In this document: positions 17,163 to 24,076 of the stretch, one piece after another
Layout of the letters: each line of letters opens with the position of its first letter
Numbering within the stretch: position 1 is the stretch's first letter
DNA from: Flavonifractor sp. AGMB03687
GTDB taxonomy: Bacteria > Bacillota > Clostridia > Oscillospirales > Oscillospiraceae
DNA length: 64,000 nt
Reading direction: 5' to 3'
NCBI RefSeq assembly: GCF_017811815.1
Contig: NZ_JADKZI010000004.1
Location: 394,041 to 458,040 of the forward strand
Notes under the pieces: model-generated
The model's input: the letters and a program-made list of their open reading frames with translations, nothing else
Databases searched by the model: none
What the model was told of the DNA's origin: nothing
Program-made: the position numbers and the translations under genes

Positions 17163-17906
17163 TTACCTCCCCTTCAGATCCAGCAGTACAGCGGAGAAAT
17201 CCGCCTTCAGTGCCTTCGTAATGGTATCATGCAGCTGAACGGCCTTCTCCATCTGCTCCGCCGGCAGCTGAATGCGGGCGGCGTCCCCCAGCAGCCGCAC
17301 CCGGAAATCGGTGAAGCCCAGCCGGAAGAGGGCATCCTCTCCCCGCTCCACCTTCTCCAGGGCCTCCCGGGTGATGGCGGTGCCGGTGGGCACCCGGGTG
17401 GCCAGGCAGGCGTAGGCAGGCTTGTCCCAGGTGAACAGTCCAGCCGCTTTGGACATCCGCCGCACTTCGTCCTTGGTGATGCCGCACTCCCGCAGGGGGG
17501 AGCGGACCTCCAGCTCCCGGAGGGCCTGCATGCCCGGCCGGTCCCCGGCGTCGTCCGAGGCGTTGGTGCCGTCCAGCAGCACGGTGTAGCCATCCTCCGC
17601 CGCCCGCTTCCACAAGGTGGTAAACAGGGCCCGCTTGCAGTAGTAGCACCGCCGGGGCCCGTTGGCCGCCGCCTCGGATACACTAAGCACATCGGCCTCC
17701 ACCACCGTCATGGGCACCGCCAGCTCCTCCGCCAACCTTTTGGCGTCGGCCAGCTCAAAGGCGGGCTGAAAGACGGTGTTCACGTAGTAGGCATGCACAT
17801 CACAGCCGTAGGTCTTGGCCGCCCACAGCAGCAGGGCGGAATCGGTACCGCCGGAAAAGGCCAGCGCCGCCCGGGGGACTTCCTTAAAAGACTGTTCCAG
17901 CGTCAT
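17163..17906 (-). CDS. larE: LarE, sulfur transferase of nickel-pincer cofactor synthesis (three-cysteine type)
   Basis: A 247-residue PP-loop ATPase with the motif FSGGTDSALLL near the N-terminus. LarE adenylates and thiolates the two carboxylates made by LarB. The sequence shows RCYYCKRALF and a third cysteine in PAYACLATR. This three-cysteine pattern belongs to LarE enzymes thought to carry a 4Fe-4S cluster that delivers sulfur repeatedly, rather than the type that sacrifices one cysteine. The cluster assignment is inferred from that pattern. The start is ATG at 17906 with AAAGGAG seven bases upstream, right behind an attenuator. First structural gene of the operon; larA is not in the window. 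Confidence 0.93.
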   Translation of the reverse strand: MTLEQSFKEVPRAALAFSGGTDSALLLWAAKTYGCDVHAYYVNTVFQPAFELADAKRLAEELAVPMTVVEADVLSVSEAAANGPRRCYYCKRALFTTLWKRAAEDGYTVLLDGTNASDDAGDRPGMQALRELEVRSPLRECGITKDEVRRMSKAAGLFTWDKPAYACLATRVPTGTAITREALEKVERGEDALFRLGFTDFRVRLLGDAARIQLPAEQMEKAVQLHDTITKALKADFSAVLLDLKGR

Positions 17907-17921
17907 ATTCGCGCTCCTTTG

Positions 17922-18119
17922 CAAAAAAAGAAGGTATCCGATCCCCCTTCAGGGGAACAGATACCTTCCTGGTATAATTCCATCGTTTCAAAAGATGCAC
18001 TGGGCTTTTGATGCGTGTGCCGCAGCTCTGGCCGGGCGCTCCGGCTTCCTGCCGGAAGTTTGGTCGCAATTCCCAATGCTCATTTACTTTACCATAAGTT
18101 TCCCTTTTCTGCAAGTTCG
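17922..18119 (-). promoter_or_regulatory. Structured leader with terminator/antiterminator choice upstream of larE
   Basis: On the minus strand a promoter TTGCAG-N17-TAAAGT lies just inside the gap after the LysR gene. The leader of about 160 bases is GC-rich and folded, and it ends in a strong terminator: GAAGGTATC (17960-17968) pairs with GATACCTTC (17930-17938) around an inner CCCC/GGGG hairpin, followed by T7 at 17923-17929. An alternative hairpin ATACC-AGGAA-GGTAT (17961-17975) uses the same 5' arm and would block the terminator. This is the design of a riboswitch or protein-controlled attenuator. The ligand is unknown, and nickel or the cofactor are natural candidates. Confidence 0.68.
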
Positions 18120-18124
18120 TTCTC

Positions 18125-19009
18125 TCATCCGCCTTCAAGTTCCAGGTCTTCCGGCGCCAGGTCTCCCAGCACCTCCCGCACCAGGCTGAACACCCGGGTC
18201 CCCTTCAGATACACCAGACTGAACTCCCGTGCCTCGTCCAGGCAGTCCAGATGGAAAAAGGCCAGCTCCGACTGGCCCTCCGCCACCGGCTCATAGGCAA
18301 AGGTCACGCCGTCCCCATCGGCCACAAACCGGGTGATCAGCGAAAACTGGTTGGCGCAGATCACCCGGGAAAAGAGGTCCAGGGAGTAGCCCCGCTCGGC
18401 CAGGACGTTTTCCAGAATGCCCCGGGTCCCCGATCCCTCCTCCCGCACCACCAGACACTGTCCTGCCAACTCCTCCAGGGAGACGGTGCGTCCGGCAAAG
18501 GGGTGGTCCTTCCGGCACAGCCCCACAAACCGAGCCCGCCGGAACAGGCGGCTGCCGAACTTGCTTCGGTCAAAGGCCCCCTCAATCAGGGCAAAATCCA
18601 GCTGTTCATGCTCCAGCTGACTGAGCAGCACGGCGGTGTTATCTACCGTAATTTTTAGGCTGTCTGCCGACTGGCGGATGTACCGGCTCAAAGCGTCAGC
18701 CACCACAAATTCCCCGATGGTCTTGGTGGCCCCCACCCGGATCTCCCGGGCGGCAGGCCCCGCCAGTTCCTGCTGGAGCCGCTGCTCATTATAAAGGGCG
18801 GTACGGGCATACTCTGCCACCCGATGGGCCTGCGGGGTGGCGGAGAGCCGCCGGCCATCGTATACAAACAGCTTGCAGCCGTATTTCTCCTCCAGTCCCC
18901 GGATCTGCTGACTGACCGCCGGCTGACTGAGGCAGAGCTGCTCCCCCGTCTTCCGGTAGTTCATGGTCTCATACAGCGTCAGAAAGGTCCGGATGCGATA
19001 GTCCACCAT
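18125..19009 (-). CDS. LysR-family transcriptional regulator
   Basis: A 294-residue regulator with the N-terminal LysR helix-turn-helix (YRIRTFLTLYETMNYRKTGEQLCLSQPAVSQQIRGLEEKYG) and a periplasmic-binding-like effector domain. The start is taken at ATG 19009 because GGGGGGTGA lies just upstream. An in-frame TTG at 19045 would lengthen it without a better ribosome site. It is divergent from the sulfur-enzyme fusion gene and shares its promoter region, where a T-N11-A dyad occurs, so that gene is the likely target. It also lies upstream of the lar operon in the same direction, but that operon has its own promoter. Confidence 0.9.
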   Translation of the reverse strand: MVDYRIRTFLTLYETMNYRKTGEQLCLSQPAVSQQIRGLEEKYGCKLFVYDGRRLSATPQAHRVAEYARTALYNEQRLQQELAGPAAREIRVGATKTIGEFVVADALSRYIRQSADSLKITVDNTAVLLSQLEHEQLDFALIEGAFDRSKFGSRLFRRARFVGLCRKDHPFAGRTVSLEELAGQCLVVREEGSGTRGILENVLAERGYSLDLFSRVICANQFSLITRFVADGDGVTFAYEPVAEGQSELAFFHLDCLDEAREFSLVYLKGTRVFSLVREVLGDLAPEDLELEGG

Positions 19010-19069
19010 CCCGGTCACCCCCCATAAATATTTTCGATCAACCAATAACTTTTAAAAACTTTCCTTTAT

Positions 19070-19088
19070 TATAGCGGGGTGCTATACT
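19070..19088 (+). promoter_or_regulatory. LysR-type dyad overlapping the -10 of the sulfur-enzyme fusion gene
   Basis: TATAGC-GGGGT-GCTATA (19070-19086) is a perfect dyad that contains the LysR signature T-N11-A (19072-19084). It overlaps TATACT (19083-19088), the probable -10 of the plus-strand gene. No good -35 is seen, as expected for an activated promoter. Confidence 0.6.
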
Positions 19089-19136
19089 GATTACAAGTGC
19101 GACTAAAATTCTATGAGTAAGGATGGGGAATTTAGC

Positions 19137-21707
19137 ATGCGTATTTTGGTCATTGGCGGCGTAGCCGCCGGTACAAAAGCTGCGGCCAAGATCAAGCGTG
19201 AGGACCGCAGTGTGGAAGTCAAGATCCTCAACAAGGGAACCGACATCTCCTATGCCGGCTGCGGCCTGCCCTACTATGTGGGCGGCGCCATTGCCAGCCG
19301 GGAGGAGCTCATCGTCAACACCCCCCAGAAATATGCCGGCCTCACCGGCGCTGAGGTGGTCACCGGCTGCGAGGTCACCAAGGTGGACCCCTCCGCCAAG
19401 ACGGTGTCCGGCCTGCTCAATGGCCAGAGCTTTACCGAAAGCTACGACAAGCTGATCATCGCCACCGGCGCAGCGCCTGTGGTGCCCGACATGCCCGGCA
19501 AGGATCTGCCCGGCGTGTTTCCCATGCGCACCCCCGACGACGCGGTGGGCCTGCGCAACTACGTGGAGTCCCACAACTGCCGCCGGGCGGTGGTGGCCGG
19601 CGCCGGCTTCATCGGCCTGGAGATCGCCGAGAACCTGCTCTCCAAGGGTCTGGACGTCACTGTGGTGGACTTTGCCAACCAGATCATGCCCAACGTCTTT
19701 GATCCCGAGATGGCCGACTTTGCCCGCCGGAAGCTGAAGGAAGCGGGTGTCCGCATCATCACCGGTCAGCGCATCCAGTCGGTCTCCGGCACCGACAAGG
19801 CCACCGGCATCGTTACCGACCTCACCTCCATCCCCGCCGACGTGGTGGTGCTGGCCATCGGCGTGCGCCCCGCCACCGGCTTCCTGGCGGACACCGGCCT
19901 GGAGCTCTTCAAGGGCGCCGTGGTGGTGGACCGGGAGATGCGCACCAACCTGCCCGACATCTACGCCGCCGGCGACTGCGCCATGGTGCGCAACGCCATC
20001 ACCGGCAAGAACCAGTGGTCCGCCATGGGCTCCACCGCCAACCTGTCTGCCCGCGCCCTGGCTCAGACCATCACCGGCACCCCCACCCCCTACGGCGGCT
20101 GCCTGGGCACCGGTGTGGTCAAGCTGCTGCCCCACCTCAACGCCGGCCGCACCGGCTTTACCGAAGTCCAGGCCCGGGCCGAGGGCTTTGACCCCATCAG
20201 CGTGGTGTGCGTCAGCGACGACAAGGCCCACTACTACCCCGACGCCTCCATCTTCATCACCAAGCTCATCGCCGACCGCAATACCCGCAAGCTGCTGGGC
20301 ATCCAGGTCATGGGCGGCGGCGCGGTGGACAAGATGGTGGACGTGGCGGCGGTCGGCCTGTACGCCGGCCTGACCATCGACGCCTACGACACCATGGATC
20401 TGGCCTACGCGCCTCCCTTCTCCACCGCCATCCACCCCTTTGTCCAGGCCTGCAACATCCTGGAGAACAAGCTCTCCGGCAAGCTGGACAGCTTCACGCC
20501 CATGGAGTACGCCGCCGGCGAGGCCAAGGACTACAAGGTCATCGACGCCCAGCCCGCTCCCGCCATCCCCGGCGCCCAGTGGGTGGACCTGGCTAAGGTG
20601 GACGGTCCCCTGGAGGACATCGGCAAGGACGAGAAGCTGCTGCTGGTGTGTGCCCGCGGCAAGCGGGGCTACTTCCTCCAGAACCGTCTGAAGTATTACG
20701 GCTATACCAACGTCAAGGTCCTGGAGGGCGGCGTTACCTTCAATCAGGTGAAGGTGCCTCAACTCTCCGGCTCCAGCCTGCTCCCCACGGAGGTCAAGCG
20801 CCTGAAGGGCCTGGGCTGCCTGTGGGATAAGCGCACCCCCGACTGCTTCAACGTCCGTGTCATCACCCGCAACGGCAAGCTCACCGCCGCCGAGCACACC
20901 GCCGTGGCCGAGGCCGCCGAGAAGTTCGGCTCCGGCGAGGTCACCATGACCACCCGTCTGACCATGGAGATCCAGGGCGTGCCCTATGAGAATGTGGAGC
21001 CCCTGATCCAGTTCCTCCACAGCGCCGGTCTGGACGTGGGCGGCACCGGCTCCAAGGTACGTCCCGTGGTGTCCTGTAAGGGTACCACCTGCCAGTACGG
21101 CCTGTGCGATACCTTTGCCCTCAGCGAGAAGCTCCACGAGCTGTTCTATATCGGCTACCACGACGTCTCCCTCCCCCACAAGTTCAAGATCGCCGTGGGC
21201 GGCTGCCCCAACAACTGCGTCAAGCCCGACCTGAACGACCTGGGCATCGTGGGCCAGCGTCTGCCTGAGCCCGACCTGACTAAGTGCAAGGGCTGCAAGG
21301 TGTGCCAGATCGAGAAGGCCTGTCCCATCCACGCCGTGACCATGAAGGACGGCAAGGCTATCATTGATCCCGAGGCCTGCAACCACTGCGGCCGCTGCCT
21401 GGAGAAGTGCCCCTTCGGCGCCTTCACCGAGAGCACCTACGGCTACAAGGTCTACCTGGGCGGCCGCTGGGGCAAAAAGGTTGCCGCCGGCAAGCCTCTG
21501 TCCAAGATCTTCACCAGCGAGGAGGAGGTCATCGCCCTGATAGAGAAGGCCATTCTCTTCTTCCGGGACGAGGGCCAGACCGGCGAGCGCTTTGCCGACA
21601 CCATTGCCCGCCTGGGCTTCGACTACGTGGAGGATAAGCTGCTCCACGGCACCATCGACAAGCAGACCATCATGAACAAGACCGTGATCGGCGGCGCCAG
21701 CTGCTGA
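19137..21707 (+). CDS. Fusion of CoA-disulfide reductase, rhodanese and sirohaem/ferredoxin reductase domains
   Basis: An 856-residue protein with three parts. Residues 1-450 are an FAD/NAD(P)H CoA-disulfide reductase (N-terminal GGVAAGTKAAAKI, active-site cysteine in SYAGCGLPYYVGG at residue 42, FAD end motif IYAAGDCA). Residues about 470-550 are rhodanese-like with the loop LVCARGKRG (Cys near 505). Residues about 580-800 are a sulfite/nitrite-reductase half with sirohaem/4Fe-4S ligands CKGTTC (from 647) and GGCPNNC, plus an inserted ferredoxin (CKGCKVCQ and CNHCGRCLEKCP). This is a plausible self-contained enzyme for reducing polysulfide, sulfite or a bound sulfur species with NAD(P)H. The reaction is inferred. 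ATG 19137 is preferred over ATG 19113 on ribosome-site spacing. Confidence 0.85.
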   Translation: MRILVIGGVAAGTKAAAKIKREDRSVEVKILNKGTDISYAGCGLPYYVGGAIASREELIVNTPQKYAGLTGAEVVTGCEVTKVDPSAKTVSGLLNGQSFTESYDKLIIATGAAPVVPDMPGKDLPGVFPMRTPDDAVGLRNYVESHNCRRAVVAGAGFIGLEIAENLLSKGLDVTVVDFANQIMPNVFDPEMADFARRKLKEAGVRIITGQRIQSVSGTDKATGIVTDLTSIPADVVVLAIGVRPATGFLADTGLELFKGAVVVDREMRTNLPDIYAAGDCAMVRNAITGKNQWSAMGSTANLSARALAQTITGTPTPYGGCLGTGVVKLLPHLNAGRTGFTEVQARAEGFDPISVVCVSDDKAHYYPDASIFITKLIADRNTRKLLGIQVMGGGAVDKMVDVAAVGLYAGLTIDAYDTMDLAYAPPFSTAIHPFVQACNILENKLSGKLDSFTPMEYAAGEAKDYKVIDAQPAPAIPGAQWVDLAKVDGPLEDIGKDEKLLLVCARGKRGYFLQNRLKYYGYTNVKVLEGGVTFNQVKVPQLSGSSLLPTEVKRLKGLGCLWDKRTPDCFNVRVITRNGKLTAAEHTAVAEAAEKFGSGEVTMTTRLTMEIQGVPYENVEPLIQFLHSAGLDVGGTGSKVRPVVSCKGTTCQYGLCDTFALSEKLHELFYIGYHDVSLPHKFKIAVGGCPNNCVKPDLNDLGIVGQRLPEPDLTKCKGCKVCQIEKACPIHAVTMKDGKAIIDPEACNHCGRCLEKCPFGAFTESTYGYKVYLGGRWGKKVAAGKPLSKIFTSEEEVIALIEKAILFFRDEGQTGERFADTIARLGFDYVEDKLLHGTIDKQTIMNKTVIGGASC

Positions 21708-21714
21708 TTTTCCT

Positions 21715-21765
21715 CCCTGCGGAGCGGCTGCCACTGGACGGCGCTCCGCAGGGATTTTATTTTGT
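21715..21765 (+). terminator. Terminator of the sulfur-enzyme fusion gene
   Basis: CCCTGCGGAGCG (21715-21726) pairs perfectly with CGCTCCGCAGGG (21742-21753), followed by ATTTTATTTTG. Confidence 0.88.
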
Positions 21766-21835
21766 TAAAGTCCTCTAAATTAGCTTCTCTCTTTTTGTCT
21801 CCCCTGCTGAAATATCAGTTTTCCAGTGGAGTGGC

Positions 21836-21864
21836 TTGCTTTTCCCATTCCGGCCTGCTATGAT
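21836..21864 (+). promoter_or_regulatory. Promoter of the glycerol operon
   Basis: TTGCTT (21836-21841) and TATGAT (21859-21864) are separated by 17 bases. The start site would lie a few bases before the conserved AGAGTATGAGAGTG element. Confidence 0.65.
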
Positions 21865-21882
21865 GATACTGTCCTCTGTGCA

Positions 21883-21932
21883 AGAGTATGAGAGTGCGCA
21901 AGGCAACCCCCGCGGTTGCTTTGCGCTTTTTT
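21883..21932 (+). promoter_or_regulatory. GlpP-type antitermination site 1 (before glpP)
   Basis: The element AGAGTATGAGAGTG (21883-21896) runs into a terminator: GCGCAAGGCAACC (21896-21908) pairs with GGTTGCTTTGCGC (21914-21926), with T6 at 21927. The same 14-base element precedes a second terminator after glpP. In Bacillus subtilis GlpP with glycerol-3-phosphate binds such a leader to allow read-through. The repeat strongly suggests these are the GlpP targets here. Confidence 0.78.
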
Positions 21933-21969
21933 ATTCCCCGCTCCCGGGATAGGAAGGGAGGTGCCCACC

Positions 21970-22539
21970 ATGAATTGCGCAACTCTGCTGGAGCTGCTGG
22001 CCGACGAGCCGGTGATCGCCGCCGTCAAAGATGACGCCGGACTGGAGGCCGCCCTGAAAAGCGACGTATCCCTGCTCTTTCTGCTCTACGGCGACATTCT
22101 GACCATCGACAGCATGGTGGCCAAGGTCCACAGTGCCGGGAAGAAGGCCTTCGTCCACTTGGACCTGGTGGACGGCCTGTCCGCCCGGGAGGTGGCCGCC
22201 GACTTCATTGCCAGTCACACCGCCGCCGACGGCGTGATCTCCACCAAGCCCGCCCTCACCCGTCGGGCCCGGGAACTGGGGCTGGTGGCCATCCAGCGGG
22301 TGTTTCTGCTAGACTCCATGGCTCTGAAAAATGTGGACCGCCACTTCTCACAGGAGTCCGCCGACCTGGTGGAGGTGCTGCCCGGCCTGATGCCCAAGAT
22401 CATCCGCCGCCTGTGCCAGTCCACCGGCAAGCCCATCATCGCCGGAGGCCTGATCTCCGACAAGGAGGACGTGACCGGAGCCCTGAGTGCCGGCGCGGTG
22501 GCGGTCTCCTCCACCAATCCCGCCGTCTGGGATATGTAA
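21970..22539 (+). CDS. glpP: Glycerol uptake operon antiterminator GlpP
   Basis: A 189-residue protein of the GlpP family, a TIM-barrel RNA-binding antiterminator activated by glycerol-3-phosphate. Family stretches visible are LFLLYGDILTIDSMVAKVHSAGK, VHLDLVDGLSAREVAADFI, VISTKPALTRRARELGL and ADLVEVLPGLMPKIIRRL, ending GKPIIAGGLISDKEDVTGAL. The start is ATG at 21970. It is flanked by two terminators that carry the same AGAGWATGAGAGTG element, so it probably controls both its own synthesis and the downstream genes. Confidence 0.93.
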   Translation: MNCATLLELLADEPVIAAVKDDAGLEAALKSDVSLLFLLYGDILTIDSMVAKVHSAGKKAFVHLDLVDGLSAREVAADFIASHTAADGVISTKPALTRRARELGLVAIQRVFLLDSMALKNVDRHFSQESADLVEVLPGLMPKIIRRLCQSTGKPIIAGGLISDKEDVTGALSAGAVAVSSTNPAVWDM

Positions 22540-22558
22540 AACTGCATACGCCGTTTCC

Positions 22559-22617
22559 AGAGAATGAGAGTGAAACAAAGCGGCCCCATTGGGGAGGCTT
22601 TGTTTTGCTCTTTTTTT
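22559..22617 (+). promoter_or_regulatory. GlpP-type antitermination site 2 (between glpP and glpA-like gene)
   Basis: AGAGAATGAGAGTG (22559-22572) matches site 1 in 13 of 14 positions. It overlaps a terminator in which GAAACAAAGC pairs with GCTTTGTTTT and a T7 run ends near 22617. This intragenic position would uncouple glpP from the catabolic genes until glycerol-3-phosphate is present. Confidence 0.78.
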
Positions 22618-22647
22618 CTTCCCCACTCTCAGTCAGGAGGTCCTGTT

Positions 22648-24072
22648 ATGTATGACGTTCTCATCATTGGCTGCGGCATCACCGGCGCAGCAGCCGCCTT
22701 CCAGCTCTCCCGCTACCAGCTGAAAATCGCTGTGCTGGAGCGGGAAAACGACGTGGCCGACGGCACCACCAAGGCCAACTCCGCCATTCTTCACGCCGGT
22801 TATGACCCGGAGCCCGGCACCCTGATGGCCAGGCTCAACGTGCGGGGCGCTGAGCTGGCTAAGGAGCTGTGTGCCAAACTGGATGTCCCCTATCGGCCCT
22901 GCGGCTCCCTGGTGCTGGCCTTCTCTCCGGAGGATGACGCCACCCTCCACACCCTATTCCAGCGGGGACAGGCCAACGGCGTGCCCCAGCTCCGTCTGCT
23001 TACCGGGGACGAGGCCAGAGCCATGGACCCCAACCTGTCCGACCGGGTGACCTCAGCCCTCTACGCCCCCACCGCCGCCATCTGCTCCCCCTGGGAGTAC
23101 TGTCTGGCCCTGGCGGAGACCGCCGTGGTCAACGGCGCGGAGCTCCACCTGGACACCGCCGTTACCGGGCTGGAGGCCACGGAAGAGGGCTGGCTGGTAC
23201 ACACCAGCAAGGGCGACTTCCGCAGCCGGTACGTGATCAACGCCGCCGGCGTCTGGGCCCAGGCCGTCCATGAGATGGCCGCGCCCCCCACCTTTACCAT
23301 CCACCCCTCCCGTGGCCAGTACTTCCTGCTGGACAAGAGCGAGGGGAACCGGGTAGGCCACGTGATCTTCCAGTGCCCCGGCCCCAACGGCAAGGGCGTC
23401 CTGGTGTCCCCCACCGTCCACGGCAACCTGATCGTGGGGCCCGACGCCACCCCGGTGGAGGGGGACGACGTGTCCACCACCGCCGACGGGCTGGCCTTTG
23501 TGCGGGAGACCGCCCAAAAGTCGGTGCCATCAGTGAACTTCCGGGAGTCCATCCGCAACTTTGCCGGGGTGCGCTCCTCCACAGACCGGGGAGACTTCAT
23601 CATCGAGCTGGCCGCCCCCCACTTCCTGGACCTGGCGGGCATCTGCTCCCCCGGCCTCACCGCCGCACCTGCCATTGCCGAGTACGCGGCGGAACTGCTG
23701 GCCGATGACGGGCTGGCCCTGACGGAAAAAGAGAACTTTATCTGCCACCGCCGCCGCACCCGGTTCCACAACCTGTCCCCGGCTGAAAAGGCCAAACTGG
23801 TGGAGCAGGACCCCGCCTACGGCCGGGTGATCTGCCGCTGTGAGACGGTGACCGAGGGCGAAATTCTGGAGGCCCTCCGCAGCCCCATTCCGCCTCGCTC
23901 AGTGGACGGAGTCAAACGTCGGGTGGGCGCCGGCATGGGCCGCTGCCAGGGCGGCTTCTGCGGCCCCCGGGTAGTGGAAATTCTGTCCCGGGAGCTGGGC
24001 GTGACCCCCGACCACATCGTCCAGGACAAGGCGGGCAGCTGGCTTCTGGCTAGCCAGACGAAGGGAGGCTGA
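22648..24072 (+). CDS. FAD-dependent glycerol-3-phosphate dehydrogenase-like oxidoreductase (GlpA type)
   Basis: A 474-residue flavoprotein with the dinucleotide-binding N-terminus YDVLIIGCGITGAAAAFQLSRY and the DAO fold. A C-terminal BFD-like 2Fe-2S domain carries CRCETVTEGEI and GRCQGGFC. This is the architecture of the anaerobic glycerol-3-phosphate dehydrogenase subunit found in Clostridia with a partner flavoprotein and a DUF1667 protein. It oxidises glycerol-3-phosphate to dihydroxyacetone phosphate. The start is ATG 22648 after AGGAGGTCCTGTT. Five bases separate it from the next gene. Confidence 0.88.
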   Translation: MYDVLIIGCGITGAAAAFQLSRYQLKIAVLERENDVADGTTKANSAILHAGYDPEPGTLMARLNVRGAELAKELCAKLDVPYRPCGSLVLAFSPEDDATLHTLFQRGQANGVPQLRLLTGDEARAMDPNLSDRVTSALYAPTAAICSPWEYCLALAETAVVNGAELHLDTAVTGLEATEEGWLVHTSKGDFRSRYVINAAGVWAQAVHEMAAPPTFTIHPSRGQYFLLDKSEGNRVGHVIFQCPGPNGKGVLVSPTVHGNLIVGPDATPVEGDDVSTTADGLAFVRETAQKSVPSVNFRESIRNFAGVRSSTDRGDFIIELAAPHFLDLAGICSPGLTAAPAIAEYAAELLADDGLALTEKENFICHRRRTRFHNLSPAEKAKLVEQDPAYGRVICRCETVTEGEILEALRSPIPPRSVDGVKRRVGAGMGRCQGGFCGPRVVEILSRELGVTPDHIVQDKAGSWLLASQTKGG

Positions 24073-24076
24073 AACC

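Noticed and set aside
17940..18060. Calling the larE leader a NiCo riboswitch outright
   Set aside because: I could not confirm the conserved core from sequence alone. It is reported only as an unassigned attenuator with NiCo as one hypothesis.
19038..21734. An 898-codon open frame on the minus strand
   Set aside because: It is exactly antisense to the well-supported sulfur-enzyme fusion and its product shows no family pattern.
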